From assembly GCF_001651875.1 (NCBI RefSeq), contig NZ_LNQB01000073.1, positions 372,001 to 436,000 of the forward strand: 64,000 bases of DNA, given 5' to 3'. This DNA is from Sinorhizobium saheli (lineage in GTDB: Bacteria; Pseudomonadota; Alphaproteobacteria; Rhizobiales; Rhizobiaceae). The notes beneath the pieces were generated by a model. It was given only the letters and a program-made list of their open reading frames with translations, was not told where the DNA came from and searched no databases. The first letter of the stretch is position 1; each line of letters opens with the position of its first letter. This document shows positions 1-8,354 of the stretch, in pieces. A program made the position numbers and the translations under genes.

Positions 1-1
1 C

Positions 2-394
2 GAAGAGGGCCTCGACATGATCCGCAAGGCGGTCGAGCTGAAGCCGGACGACGGCTATATCGTCGACTCGCTCGGCTGGGCCTATTTCCGCATGGGCCGG
101 TTCGACGAGGCGGTGGTCGAGCTCGAGCGTGCGGCGGAGCTGATGGCCGGCGACGCGACGATCAACGATCACCTGGGCGACGCCTATTGGCGGGTCGGAC
201 GCAAGCTCGAGGCGGTGTTCCAGTGGAACCAGACACTCGAACTGAAGCCCGAGGAAACGGAAATTCCGAAAATCAAGGCGAAGATCGAAAACGGCCTGCC
301 GCCGCTCAAGCCGCAGGTCCCGGCCGCGGCGGATGCCAAGGAAGGGCTGCCGAAGAAAGTCGACCCGCAGGCGGCACCGGGCAAGAAGTCCTGA
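2..394 (+). CDS. TPR-repeat protein, C-terminal part (cut by window start)
   Basis: The reading frame is open from the first bases of the window, so the 5' end lies outside and only the last 130 residues are seen. They contain at least two tetratricopeptide units, recognisable by the small/large residue pattern (for example LGWAYFRMGRFDEAV and LGDAYWRVGRKLEAV). A Lys/Pro/Ala-rich tail ends in GKKS. TPR units are protein-protein interaction scaffolds; the partner cannot be told from this fragment. The stop lies 7 nt before the ispE start, so the two are probably co-transcribed. An assembly or secretion-related TPR protein is possible, but a specific function is not supported. Confidence 0.8.
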   Translation, partial: EEGLDMIRKAVELKPDDGYIVDSLGWAYFRMGRFDEAVVELERAAELMAGDATINDHLGDAYWRVGRKLEAVFQWNQTLELKPEETEIPKIKAKIENGLPPLKPQVPAAADAKEGLPKKVDPQAAPGKKS

Positions 395-401
395 TTTCAG
401 C

Positions 402-1310
402 ATGCAGGCGGACGGCATTCCGGGTTTCGCGCTGACCGTTGCGGCGCCGGCGAAGATCAATCTGGCGCTGCACGTCGTCGGCCAGCGTGCCGATGGCCAT
501 CATCTTCTGGAGAGCCTCGTCACCTTTGCCGGTTGCGGCGACCGCATTGGTCTCGAACCGGCGGATGCCGACCGCTTCACGCTGTCGGGCCGCTTTGCGG
601 CCGATGTGCCGCTTTCCGGCGGCAAAGGCGGCAATCTCGTGCTGAGCGCCCGCGACCTCTTGCGGCATGAGCTCACTTTTGAGGGCGCGACCGCCGGGCC
701 CGTTCACCTGCACCTCGAAAAGAACCTGCCGGCCGCCTCGGGAATTGGCGGCGGCTCGGCAGACGCGGCCGCGACGCTTGGCGGACTGCTGATGCTCTGG
801 GGCGCCTCGTTGGCGCCGGCAAGGCTCCGGCGTCTCGCGCTCGCGCTCGGTGCCGACGTTCCGATGTGTCTCGAGAGCCGCCCGCTGCTGGCAAAGGGGA
901 TCGGCGAGGAGATCACCCCCCTGCCCGACCTGCCATCCTTCGCAATGGTGCTCGTCAATCCGCTCGCCCCCGTCTCCACCCCAATGATCTTCCGGAGGCT
1001 CGTCAAGAAGGACAACCCGCCGCTTGCCTTGCCGGAATGCGCAGGCTTCACGGACGACTGGCTGGCGGCGATCGCCGCCATGCGCAACGACCTGGAGCCG
1101 CCGGCGCGCGCCCTCGAGCCGATGATCGCAGACACATCGGCCGCGTTGACGGCCGCGGGCGCCGCGCTCGTCCGGATGTCCGGCTCGGGCGCGACCTGCT
1201 TCGGGCTGTTCGATGACGATGCAAGCGCCGCGTCTGCCGCCGAGAGCATTTCCGCCGCGCATCCCAAATGGTACGTTCAGGCGACGCGATCCGCAGGAAA
1301 GAGAGGATAA
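402..1310 (+). CDS. ispE: 4-diphosphocytidyl-2-C-methyl-D-erythritol kinase
   Basis: This GHMP-family kinase phosphorylates CDP-methylerythritol at the 2-OH with ATP in the cytosolic MEP pathway of isoprenoid precursor synthesis. The 302-residue product has the N-terminal PAKINLALHV substrate motif (residues 16-25), the glycine-rich ATP loop IGGGSADAAA (about 115-124) and a late MSGSGATCFG motif typical of GHMP kinases. An in-frame ATG lies 69 nt further upstream inside the preceding gene. The start at 402 is chosen because it follows the TPR stop and gives the usual family length and N terminus. moaB starts 7 nt downstream, so this looks like a TPR-ispE-moaB transcription unit. Confidence 0.93.
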   Translation: MQADGIPGFALTVAAPAKINLALHVVGQRADGHHLLESLVTFAGCGDRIGLEPADADRFTLSGRFAADVPLSGGKGGNLVLSARDLLRHELTFEGATAGPVHLHLEKNLPAASGIGGGSADAAATLGGLLMLWGASLAPARLRRLALALGADVPMCLESRPLLAKGIGEEITPLPDLPSFAMVLVNPLAPVSTPMIFRRLVKKDNPPLALPECAGFTDDWLAAIAAMRNDLEPPARALEPMIADTSAALTAAGAALVRMSGSGATCFGLFDDDASAASAAESISAAHPKWYVQATRSAGKRG

Positions 1311-1317
1311 TCCCGAG

Positions 1318-1869
1318 ATGCCCGGCATCGACGAAGCACGAACCTTCATTCCCGTCGGCATCGCCGTGCTCACGGTCTCCGACACACGCACGCTCGCGGA
1401 TGACAAATCCGGCGACACCCTCGAGGCCCGCATCCGCGAAGCCGGCCACCGGCTCGAGGCGCGCGCCATCGTTCCGGACGACCGCCAGAAGATCTACGAT
1501 CAGGTCAGTGCCTGGACGCTCGATGAGGCGATCGACGTGGTCATCACCACCGGCGGCACCGGATTCACGGGCCGCGACGTGACGCCGGAGGCACTGGAGC
1601 CGCTTTTCGAAAAGCGCATGGACGGCTTCTCCGAAGTGTTCCACCGCATCTCCTACGACAAGATCGGTACGTCGACGATCCAGTCGCGCGCCACGGGCGG
1701 CGTCGCCAATGCCACTTTCATCTTCGTCCTGCCGGGATCGCCCGGCGCCTGCAAGGATGCCTGGGACGGCATACTGAAGCAGCAACTCGACTACAGGCAC
1801 ATGCCCTGCAATTTCGTCGAGATCATGCCGCGGCTCGACGAGCACCTCCGACGCGGCAGCTCTTCTTAG
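1318..1869 (+). CDS. moaB: molybdenum cofactor biosynthesis protein B
   Basis: The 183-residue protein belongs to the MoaB/Mog family, which acts late in molybdenum cofactor synthesis by adenylylating molybdopterin before metal insertion. Family signatures visible are LTVSDTR near residue 18, the [11 protein letters not shown] loop at about 79-89 and the [12 protein letters not shown] loop near 141, which form the molybdopterin-binding pocket. The start is taken at the ATG 7 nt after ispE, with a GAGAGGA ribosome-binding stretch upstream. MoaB enzymes are near this length and MogA is similar, so the exact biochemical step (MoaB versus Mog) is an inference. A dispersed repeat begins at the stop codon. 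Confidence 0.9.
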   Translation: MPGIDEARTFIPVGIAVLTVSDTRTLADDKSGDTLEARIREAGHRLEARAIVPDDRQKIYDQVSAWTLDEAIDVVITTGGTGFTGRDVTPEALEPLFEKRMDGFSEVFHRISYDKIGTSTIQSRATGGVANATFIFVLPGSPGACKDAWDGILKQQLDYRHMPCNFVEIMPRLDEHLRRGSSS

Positions 1870-1967
1870 AGCATTTTGCAGTCGGGTGGGGTCACCTGAC
1901 GTCGCACAAATTCGGCAACAAAAAGATGGAGCTGTGGCGCGAACGCAAGTGAGTGCGTCCCGCTCCA
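1870..1967 (+). repeat. dispersed intergenic repeat, copy 1 (partner at window end)
   Basis: About 98 bp directly after the moaB stop closely match the reverse complement of 63891-63989. The conserved core holds a dyad, GTCGGGTG then CACCTGAC, separated by 4 nt, and a second conserved block GGCGCGAACG at 1936-1945. It starts at a stop codon in both places, which suggests a 3'-end-associated rhizobial palindromic element. Confidence 0.75.
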
Positions 1968-2401
1968 GCCGCGCAAGTATCGCAACAGCACTGCGGCGTC
2001 CGCTCGTACTGTCGGCCGCAGTCAGCCGCGCGAAGGTCGCCACCTGTCGTCGTACCCAACCAGGCGGTTGGAGCCAGCACGCAGTCAAGCGCAACTGACG
2101 ATTTGTCGTGTTCCATTCGGAACAGCCAGGGCGAGATGAACCCGCTAGATTATAGTGGTCAGCTTCGCTCGAAGCGGGCAAGGCAGGCACCGGTTAGCCG
2201 TTTCGAGCGAAGCATGGACGCCTCTTCCCAGCCATAAAGGGCGGGAGGCAACGCATATTACATGCTGCCCATTCGGAAAGGGGGGCATGCATGGCAAGAC
2301 ATTTCACAAGCAAGGTCATTTGAGAGGCACCTGGGGGTACCGCAAAGGTACGCCCCTTCTTGCTTCGGGGATCGTGCTCTGGGCCGATGCTGGGGACCGG
2401 C
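1968..2401. other. gene-free stretch with a perfect 12-bp inverted repeat
   Basis: No convincing coding frame is seen on either strand. A perfect inverted repeat pairs 2162-2173 (GCTTCGCTCGAA) with 2202-2213 across 28 nt. A shorter hairpin lies near 2334-2364 (GGGGTACC then GGTACGCCCC), which could act as a transcription end for either neighbour. The stretch separates moaB from the convergent glycosyltransferase gene. Confidence 0.5.
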
Positions 2402-2935
2402 CTAGAGCCGCTCTCCGACGGCGCGATTGCCGGCGGCGACCCAGGCCGGAACGAGCTCGGTCGCGAGCTTGCGGACGGCCCGACCATTGGTCATATCGCT
2501 GAGCCGCATGTCGCTCCGCGCGACCGCAACCGCATCCCGCTTTCGCATCAGGAACCCGGCCTCCAGTGGCGCCGGGCGCGACAGCCGCTTGAGAAGCGGG
2601 CGCTTGTGCAGGCGCGAGGGAGAAAACCGCGCCGGATTGTCGTTGAGCGATACGTATTCCGCCAGTTCATCCACCCAGCGCCCGATCGGACGAGCACCCG
2701 GCTCCAGAAACATCAGCCAGTCACCGCGCGCCGAGCGGACGATCTCGCCGAGGTCCCAATCGACGCAGAAGCGGCAGCCGGCCGCATCCGCAATATGGGG
2801 GGAGCCGTCGGTCGACCCGTGATCAAGGATGATGACATCGCTGACGAGCCCCTCCACGGCGCCGGCGACGAGCACGGAGAGCGTTTGTGCAAGCTCCACT
2901 TCGTTGTCCCTGGTTTCCATGATGATCGTCAGCAT
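2402..2935 (-). CDS. degenerate family-2 glycosyltransferase-like protein
   Basis: The 177-residue product resembles the N-terminal half of GT-A family 2 glycosyltransferases. It has MLTIIMETRDNE at the start, a VSDVIILDHGSTDGS nucleotide-sugar loop near residues 32-46, and an RGDWLMFLEPGARP segment near 69-82 where active enzymes carry the metal-binding DxD. Here that DxD is absent (LEPG), so transferase activity is doubtful. The ATG at 2935 is preferred over an upstream one because it has an AGGA ribosome-binding site 7 nt away and starts exactly at the conserved strand. It is divergent from the radical SAM gene. It could be a membrane-glycan regulator or an inactive paralogue; no substrate can be named. 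Confidence 0.7.
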   Translation of the reverse strand: MLTIIMETRDNEVELAQTLSVLVAGAVEGLVSDVIILDHGSTDGSPHIADAAGCRFCVDWDLGEIVRSARGDWLMFLEPGARPIGRWVDELAEYVSLNDNPARFSPSRLHKRPLLKRLSRPAPLEAGFLMRKRDAVAVARSDMRLSDMTNGRAVRKLATELVPAWVAAGNRAVGERL

Positions 2936-3024
2936 AGCCGTTCCTACCGCATTGCAGCGCAAAATACTACACGCTTGCTGCGCCGGTCCTTCGGCCACTC
3001 GCGATGCCGCTTGCGTTGATTTTT

Positions 3025-3039
3025 GTTCTTGCTTTGTTC
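3025..3039 (+). promoter_or_regulatory. LexA (SOS) box, GTTC-N7-GTTC
   Basis: The bases GTTCTTGCTTTGTTC exactly match the direct-repeat LexA operator known for alphaproteobacteria (GTTC, seven bases, GTTC). It sits 66 nt before the radical SAM start and about 90 nt from the divergent glycosyltransferase start, so it could control either. A chance match to eight fixed bases is possible, but the placement in a 170-bp divergent promoter region favours function. Confidence 0.65.
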
Positions 3040-3104
3040 TCCGTACTGCGATAGGAAAATAGTCAGTACCAACGGAGTCGAAGATCGACTCCCGGGAGAT
3101 TCCG

Positions 3105-4262
3105 ATGAACGAGCTGTCTCAACTCAGGCAGGGCGCCTTTGCGCCCGGCAACAACGCCGACATGGCCGAAGCCATCGTCCAGGGAAGCGGCATCCGGATC
3201 GAAATCGATCGCCGCCGCGGCCGCGGCGCCGGCCTCAATATGTCGGGGCGCTTCGAGCCGCGGACGCGCGAAGCTTTTGACGACGGTTGGCAGACGATCG
3301 AGGAACTGCCGCCATTCAAGACGGAGGTGCAGGTCGAGAAGCCGAGGGCGGTCATCACGCGCAACGAATCCCCCGATATTTCCTTCGACCGTTCGATCAA
3401 CCCCTATCGTGGCTGCGAACACGGCTGCATCTATTGTTTCGCGCGCCCCACCCACGCCTATATGGGCCTGTCGGCAGGACTCGACTTCGAATCCAAGCTC
3501 TTCGCCAAGCCGGATGCGCCTCGCTTGCTCGAGCGCGAACTGGCGAGACCCGACTACAAGGTCCGGCCAATCGCCATCGGCACCAATACCGATCCCTACC
3601 AGCCGATCGAAAAGGAATGGCGGATCATGCGCGAGATCCTGGAGGTGCTGAAGGCCGCCAACCATCCGGTGATGATCGTCACGAAATCGGCCATGGTGAC
3701 CCGCGACATCGACCTGCTCGCCCCGATGGCGGAAAAGGGGCTGGCCCGGGTCGGCATTTCGGTCACGACGCTCGATCGCAAGCTGGCGCGCACCATGGAG
3801 CCGCGGGCGTCGACACCGACCAAGCGGCTCGAAGCGATACGCCTGATCTCCGAGGCCGGCATTCCGGCCGGCGTCCTGGTTGCGCCGATCATCCCGGCCC
3901 TCAACGATCACGAGATCGAGCGCGTGCTCGATTCGGCGAAGACGGCGGGCGCCTCGGAAGCGAGCTACGTGCTCTTGCGGCTGCCCTTGGAGGTGAGCCC
4001 GCTCTTCCGCGACTGGCTTCTGCGGAACTATCCGGACCGCTATCGGCACGTCATGTCGCTCATCCGCTCCATGCGCGGCGGCAAGGACTACGATGCCGAG
4101 TTCGGCAGGCGGATGAAGGGAAGCGGCCCCTATGCCTGGCAGATCGGCCGTCGCTTCGAACTCGCCGCGAAGCGGCTCGGCCTCAACCTGACGCGCCGGC
4201 AATTGCGGGGTGATCTTTTCGTGCCTCCGCTTGGAATGGGCGTTCAACTTTCGCTGCTCTGA
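3105..4262 (+). CDS. radical SAM protein, SplB-like (PA0069 family)
   Basis: The 385-residue protein carries the radical SAM cluster motif CEHGCIYC (CX3CX2C) at about residue 105, within NPYRGCEHGC. That arrangement is characteristic of the spore photoproduct lyase-like/PA0069 family. These enzymes bind a [4Fe-4S] cluster and S-adenosylmethionine and generate a 5'-deoxyadenosyl radical. GTNTDPYQPIE and the VTKSAMVTRDIDLL segment are further family blocks. The ATG has a GGGAG site 7 nt upstream. A LexA box lies 66 nt upstream, which suggests induction by DNA damage and fits a nucleic-acid repair role, but the substrate is unknown. SplB proper is from spore formers; this is a distinct relative, so repair of a photoproduct is only a hypothesis. 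Confidence 0.88.
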   Translation: MNELSQLRQGAFAPGNNADMAEAIVQGSGIRIEIDRRRGRGAGLNMSGRFEPRTREAFDDGWQTIEELPPFKTEVQVEKPRAVITRNESPDISFDRSINPYRGCEHGCIYCFARPTHAYMGLSAGLDFESKLFAKPDAPRLLERELARPDYKVRPIAIGTNTDPYQPIEKEWRIMREILEVLKAANHPVMIVTKSAMVTRDIDLLAPMAEKGLARVGISVTTLDRKLARTMEPRASTPTKRLEAIRLISEAGIPAGVLVAPIIPALNDHEIERVLDSAKTAGASEASYVLLRLPLEVSPLFRDWLLRNYPDRYRHVMSLIRSMRGGKDYDAEFGRRMKGSGPYAWQIGRRFELAAKRLGLNLTRRQLRGDLFVPPLGMGVQLSLL

Positions 4263-4526
4263 TCGGGCAATGCGCCTGTGGTTGACGGCGGACCATCCAA
4301 GTGCGTTCCGCATGAAGCGGCAGGCGCGCTTCCAGTCGCAGCCGACGGGTCCGGTTCGCCGCCGGCGGCGAAGGCGATTTCTACCGCCAGCGGATGCGGT
4401 GCGGCCGCAGACAATTCGGTTCCAGCACATCCTTTGCCTCGGGATGGAGCTGGTTTCCCCTCGGTGACCGCCGCACCGATACCGAGGGGCTTGAAGGGAA
4501 TCGGGCGCATATGCGATGGTCCGCCC
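4263..4526. other. spacer upstream of rnhB with a 9-bp hairpin
   Basis: The rnhB frame is open through much of this stretch, but the translation is not conserved-looking. A perfect 9-bp inverted repeat pairs CCCCTCGGT (4457-4465) with ACCGAGGGG (4481-4489), about 40 nt before the chosen rnhB start. It may form the leader or end transcription of the radical SAM gene. Confidence 0.4.
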
Positions 4527-5177
4527 ATGTCACGTCGCAAGCTGCCCGATTCCCCCCTTTTCTCCCTTGATCCGCCCGTTCCGGACTTCAGCTTCGAACT
4601 GTCCGCACGGCGGGACGGCTTCTGGCCGGTCGCCGGAGCGGATGAGGCGGGGCGCGGACCGCTCGCCGGTCCGGTCGTCGCCGCGGCTGTCATCCTCGAC
4701 CCCGACGCCGTTCCCGCCGGTCTCAACGACAGCAAGCTCTTGCGCCCGGACCAGCGCGAGGCGCTCTTCGCCGAAATCCTCGCGACGGCGACGGTGTCGA
4801 TCGCGTCCTCTTCGGCGACGCGCATCGACACGACCGACATCCTCAAGGCGAGCCTCGATGCGATGCGTCGCGCCGTCCACGGGCTTGCGACCGCAGCAGG
4901 CTTCGTACTCGTCGACGGCCGCGACCTGCCGCCCGGGCTCTCCTGCCACGGCAAGGCGATCGTCAAGGGCGATTCGCGCTCCGTCTCGATCGCCGCCGCA
5001 TCGATCGTCGCCAAGGTGACCCGCGACCGCATGATGGCCCGCGCCGACGCCACCTTTCCCGCCTACGGCTTCGCGCTCCATGCCGGCTATGCGACCGAGC
5101 GGCACCGGGTCGCCATCGACAGCCATGGCCCCTGCTCGCTTCATCGCATGAGTTTCCGCCCCTTCCGCCAGGTCTGA
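4527..5177 (+). CDS. rnhB: ribonuclease HII
   Basis: RNase HII cleaves the RNA strand of RNA-DNA hybrids and removes single ribonucleotides from DNA. The 217-residue product shows the catalytic [12 protein letters not shown] block (about residues 40-51), the DSKLL motif near 70, the DGRDLP aspartate near 131 and [13 protein letters not shown] near 157, all standard for family HII. Upstream in-frame codons exist back to 4278, but [10 protein letters not shown] gives the usual length. The ribosome-binding site is weak, so the start is uncertain by some codons. It is followed by a GC-rich palindromic repeat and a terminator that serves the convergent ATP synthase operon. Confidence 0.93.
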   Translation: MSRRKLPDSPLFSLDPPVPDFSFELSARRDGFWPVAGADEAGRGPLAGPVVAAAVILDPDAVPAGLNDSKLLRPDQREALFAEILATATVSIASSSATRIDTTDILKASLDAMRRAVHGLATAAGFVLVDGRDLPPGLSCHGKAIVKGDSRSVSIAAASIVAKVTRDRMMARADATFPAYGFALHAGYATERHRVAIDSHGPCSLHRMSFRPFRQV

Positions 5178-5205
5178 CCGCACCGAGCGTAGCTGGGCCC
5201 AATGC

Positions 5206-5290
5206 CCGTCATCCCCCTGCCGGGACCTTCTCCACGTCCGCAGGCGGGGAGAAGGGGCACGCCGCACCGCCTCCGTCCCCTCACCTCGGG
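5206..5290. repeat. GC-rich palindromic intergenic repeat, copy A
   Basis: The stretch CCCCCTGCCGGGACC followed by CGGGGAGAAGGGG and a CCTCCGTCCCCTCACC arm belongs to a family of imperfect hairpin repeats also at 9782, 30136, 38367 and, in short forms, 24034 and 56540. It lies between the convergent rnhB and atpF genes. Confidence 0.6.
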
Positions 5291-5334
5291 TGCGGGCGTG
5301 CACAGCACCGCCGCCAAATCATCAATGATGCAAC

Positions 5335-5363
5335 AAAAAAGCTCCGCCGGGGCGGAGCTTTCC
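5335..5363 (-). terminator. rho-independent terminator of the F0 operon
   Basis: Read on the minus strand, a 10-bp stem AAGCTCCGCC / GGCGGAGCTT with a 2-nt apex is followed by a run of T residues. It lies about 28 nt after the atpF stop, as expected for the end of the ATP synthase F0 transcript. Confidence 0.85.
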
Positions 5364-5390
5364 GATGGTCGATGAGCAATGGACCTGGAA

Positions 5391-5876
5391 CTAGTTGAGG
5401 CGCGACTTGACCTCGCCGAGCGCCTTCTTGAAGAGCGCTTCCTGTGCGCTTGCATCGGCCTTGCTTGCCAGCACCTTCTCGGCGGCGCTGATTGCGAGGT
5501 CGACGGCGGCGGCGCGAACGGCGTTGATGGCGTCGCTCTCCGCCTGCTTGATCTTCTGCTCGGAAAGTGCCGTGCGGCGCGCGACATATTCCTCGGTCTT
5601 CTGCTTGGCTTCGGCGGTCAGCATTTCCGCCTCGCGCTGGGCTGCAGCGACGATGCTCGCGGCTTCCGCCTCGGCATCTTTGCGCTTGCGCTGGTACTCG
5701 GCAACCAGGCTCTGCGCTTCCTCGCGCAGGCGCTTGGCTTCGGCCAGTTCATTGCCGATCTTCTCGGCTCGGGCGTCAAGCGCCTTGCCGATCATGCCCG
5801 GAACCTTGAGGTAGGCAATGATGGCAAAGAATAGGATCAAGCCGACGAGGGCGTAGAAAGTCGCATCAAGAGCCAT
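5391..5876 (-). CDS. atpF: F0 ATP synthase subunit b
   Basis: Subunit b is a peripheral-stalk protein of the inner-membrane ATP synthase. The 161-residue product begins with one membrane helix (FYALVGLILFFAIIAYL, about residues 7-23). A long charged coiled coil rich in Ala, Glu, Lys and Arg (KALDARAEKIGNELAEAKRL onward) reaches to the F1 head. It is the last gene of the operon atpI-atpB-atpE-atpF'-atpF, 13 nt after the b' gene and just before a strong terminator. A GGAG site precedes the ATG. Separate b and b' genes are usual in alphaproteobacteria and photosynthetic lineages. Confidence 0.95.
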   Translation of the reverse strand: MALDATFYALVGLILFFAIIAYLKVPGMIGKALDARAEKIGNELAEAKRLREEAQSLVAEYQRKRKDAEAEAASIVAAAQREAEMLTAEAKQKTEEYVARRTALSEQKIKQAESDAINAVRAAAVDLAISAAEKVLASKADASAQEALFKKALGEVKSRLN

Positions 5877-5889
5877 GATTTTCCGCTCC

Positions 5890-6507
5890 TCAGTTGTCGG
5901 CCGAGGCTTTGACCGCGGCTGCGATCTCGGCTTTGGTGACGTTGCCGCCGATCAGTTGCTGGACGACAGCGGTCGCCGTTTCCTCGGCGATCGCGCCGAC
6001 ATCGGCGAGCGCCTTGGACTTGATCTCGGCAATGCGCGCCTCGGCGGCGGTGATCTTCTTCGCGAGCTCGGCCTCGACACCGGCGCGGTCGGCGCTGGCT
6101 TTCGTCTTGGCTGCTTCGCGGGCGGTGTCGGCGATCGAATGGCCCTTGGCCCTGGCGTTCGCCAGTTCCTGCTCGTAGGAGGCGATGGCGGCGTCGGCCT
6201 CGCCCTTGAGACGGGAAGCTTCGTCGAGATCCTGCGCGATCCGGTCATGGCGCGTTTCAAGGATGCCACCGATGCGCGGAATGATGACCTTCGACATCAG
6301 GACGTAGAAAAGGCCGAACGTGATCGCAAGCCAGAGGACCTGCGATGCGAAATGGGAAGAATCGAAGGGCGGAAACACGCCGGAGCCATGCTCGCCTTCG
6401 TGGGCCACACCCGTTTCGGTGTGCACCTCACCGGCCGTAGCGGCATCGTGTGCTTCGTTGCCTTCGGTGGTGGTTGACTGCTGGGCATAGGCCGCGGTCA
6501 CAAACAT
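5890..6507 (-). CDS. atpG: F0 ATP synthase subunit b'
   Basis: This is the second peripheral-stalk subunit, forming a b/b' heterodimer. The 205-residue product starts with an Ala/Gln/His-rich segment ([10 protein letters not shown]) containing several His and Glu residues. A membrane helix follows at about 60-80 ([19 protein letters not shown]), then a long coiled coil ([20 protein letters not shown]). The ATG at 6507 is chosen because GGAGGTG lies 4 nt upstream; a TTG frame extension starts only 18 nt earlier. The N-terminal extension before the helix is longer than in many b' subunits. The symbol follows rhizobial usage and is sometimes written atpF2. Confidence 0.92.
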   Translation of the reverse strand: MFVTAAYAQQSTTTEGNEAHDAATAGEVHTETGVAHEGEHGSGVFPPFDSSHFASQVLWLAITFGLFYVLMSKVIIPRIGGILETRHDRIAQDLDEASRLKGEADAAIASYEQELANARAKGHSIADTAREAAKTKASADRAGVEAELAKKITAAEARIAEIKSKALADVGAIAEETATAVVQQLIGGNVTKAEIAAAVKASADN

Positions 6508-6577
6508 GCTCACCTCCAGGTGCAAGAAAATGCGCGGCCGCGACCCGGAGGGCCGCGGCCGAAAGCTTCAGCCGATA

Positions 6578-6805
6578 TTAGACGGCGAAGAGGAGGAGAA
6601 GCGCTACGAGCAGCGAGAAGATGCCGAGAGCTTCCGTAACGGCGAAGCCGAAGACGAGGCGGCCGAACTGGCCGTCAGCAGCCGACGGATTGCGCAGAGC
6701 GCCGGCGAGATAGTTGCCGAAGATATTGCCGAGGCCGAGAGCCGTGCCGGCCATACCAAGGCATGCGAGACCTGCGCCGAGGAACTTTGCTGCTTCCGCT
6801 TCCAT
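6578..6805 (-). CDS. atpE: F0 ATP synthase subunit c
   Basis: The 75-residue proteolipid forms the rotating c-ring. It has two membrane helices: a Gly/Ala-rich first helix ([21 protein letters not shown]) and a second helix containing the proton-carrying acid in [19 protein letters not shown] (Glu near residue 57). The polar loop ALRNPSA contacts F1. A strong AAGGAG site precedes the ATG, fitting the need for many c copies per complex. It lies between atpB and the b' gene. Confidence 0.97.
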   Translation of the reverse strand: MEAEAAKFLGAGLACLGMAGTALGLGNIFGNYLAGALRNPSAADGQFGRLVFGFAVTEALGIFSLLVALLLLFAV

Positions 6806-6887
6806 AATTGACTCCTTCGAATGGTGTTGCGGCTTAGGATTTGCGCGCCCGGCGGCTGGCCGACGGGACGCGAGCGACTGTTGTTTC

Positions 6888-7640
6888 TTAGTGGCTTCCC
6901 GGGTGGACGGCGTCGTTGAGGTACATGCAGGTCAGCACCGCAAAGACATAGGCCTGGAGGAAGGCGACCAGGAATTCAAGACCGGTAAGAGCGACGGTCA
7001 TGAGGAGCGGCAGAACCGCGCCGCCGATGCCGAGCGCACCAAAAGCGCTGAGCGAGGCGACGAAGCCCGCGAAGACCTTCAGCGTGATATGGCCGGCCAG
7101 CATGTTGGCGAAGAGACGAACCGAGAGGCTGATCGGGCGAGAAAGGAAAGAGATGATTTCGATCGTCACCACCAGCGGCAGGAGCGCGCCCGGCACGCCA
7201 TGCGGCACGAAGAGCTTCAGGAAGCCGAGGCCATGCTTGTAGAAGCCATAGAGGACGACCGTACCGACCACGAAGACCGCGAGCGCGAAGGTCACGATGA
7301 TCTGGGCCGTGACCGTGAAAAAATAGGGGAACATGCCGAGCAGATTCGCCGTCAGGACGAACATGAACAGCGAGAAGACCATCGGGAAGAACTTCATCCC
7401 GTGATTGCCCGCCCCTTCGCGCAGCATCGACGCGATGAATTCATAGGACATTTCCGAGACGGACTGCATGCGCGTCGGGATCAGGCCGCGCTGCGAGGTC
7501 GTCAAATAGAGGAAGCCGGCGGCGGCACCGACGGTCGCGACCATGAACAGCGACGCGTTGGTGAAGGAAAAGTCAATTCCGCCAATCTCGATCGGGACAA
7601 TCTTGTTGACCAGGAACTGGTGGGTCGGATCGTTTGACAC
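6888..7640 (-). CDS. atpB: F0 ATP synthase subunit a
   Basis: Subunit a makes the proton half-channels beside the c-ring. The 250-residue protein is strongly hydrophobic with about five to six membrane helices and contains the essential arginine in [12 protein letters not shown] (about residue 192-203). The N terminus MSNDPTHQF is translated from a GTG codon. The helices include [16 protein letters not shown] near residue 30 and the late helix [20 protein letters not shown]. It is the second gene of the F0 operon, 60 nt after atpI. Confidence 0.96.
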   Translation of the reverse strand: MSNDPTHQFLVNKIVPIEIGGIDFSFTNASLFMVATVGAAAGFLYLTTSQRGLIPTRMQSVSEMSYEFIASMLREGAGNHGMKFFPMVFSLFMFVLTANLLGMFPYFFTVTAQIIVTFALAVFVVGTVVLYGFYKHGLGFLKLFVPHGVPGALLPLVVTIEIISFLSRPISLSVRLFANMLAGHITLKVFAGFVASLSAFGALGIGGAVLPLLMTVALTGLEFLVAFLQAYVFAVLTCMYLNDAVHPGSH

Positions 7641-7700
7641 CGCGCTTCTCTTTCGTTCTGCCCGCCCGCAAGCGGAAACCGTGTTCGTCCGGACGACACC

Positions 7701-8060
7701 TCAGGCGCCGCCCTCGTCCTTCTTGTCTTTCCCAGCGCCGTCTCTCCGCGGACCGGGTGTCGCCACCAGACCGGCAGAACGCAGCACGTTCAAAACACCG
7801 GCACAGAACCCGAGAAGCAGGAGGACGATCATGCCCCACGGCCCTGTACCCGCAAAGTGGTCCAAAAGATAGCCCAGAAATGCCCCGACCACGATTCCGG
7901 CGATGAATTCGCTCGAAAGCTTCATCGCCTCGGCGTAGCCTTTGCGGCTTTCCGCACCGCGAAGCTCCACCTCTTCCGAGACATCCTGCCGCTTCGACTC
8001 GATGTCCTTGCCAAGGCGCTTCAACCGCGCTTCAAGACTGTCTTCCGGCTTCTCCGTCAC
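7701..8060 (-). CDS. atpI: ATP synthase accessory protein I
   Basis: AtpI is a small membrane protein that assists assembly of the c-ring and is usually the first gene of F0 operons. The 119-residue product has a charged N terminus (EARLKRLGKDIESKRQD) and two membrane helices (EFIAGIVVGAFLGYLLDHF and GMIVLLLLGFCAGVLNVL, about residues 50-95). Its hydrophilic tail ends GKDKKDEGGA. Translation starts at GTG with GGGGAG about 6 nt upstream; the ATG one base before is out of frame. A near-consensus promoter lies about 105 nt upstream. Confidence 0.88.
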   Translation of the reverse strand: MTEKPEDSLEARLKRLGKDIESKRQDVSEEVELRGAESRKGYAEAMKLSSEFIAGIVVGAFLGYLLDHFAGTGPWGMIVLLLLGFCAGVLNVLRSAGLVATPGPRRDGAGKDKKDEGGA

Positions 8061-8161
8061 ATGGCTCCCCTTTGCAGCCCCACGCGGTCTAGAACGCGAT
8101 CTCGGTCATACAAACGGCCGGCGTTCAAGCCACGTTTCGGCCCCATTTGAAGTCGGGCGCA

Positions 8162-8190
8162 ACATAGTTTTAGGCACCCGCATAGTCAAG
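8162..8190 (-). promoter_or_regulatory. sigma-70-type promoter of the F0 operon
   Basis: On the minus strand CTTGAC (8190-8185) and CTATGT (8167-8162) are separated by exactly 17 nt, close to the rhizobial vegetative consensus CTTGAC-N17-CTATAT. Transcription from here would give a leader of roughly 95 nt before atpI. Confidence 0.75.
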
Positions 8191-8354
8191 GCATGCGAGC
8201 ACCTTCATCGTGTACAATTTTCGTGTGTTATTTCAAGTGGTTAGCTACGAATACCGGTCGCCTGCGACAAAGCGACAAGGGGAATCTTCGCCATCCGCGC
8301 GGCCTTGCGGCCCGGGCTCGACGCTCGCCGATCGATCAGAACTCAAAGCGTGGA

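Noticed and set aside
2334-2364. GGGGTACC/GGTACGCCCC hairpin as a terminator of moaB or the glycosyltransferase
   Set aside because: No T run follows on either strand and it is far from the moaB stop, so it was mentioned only within the spacer entry.
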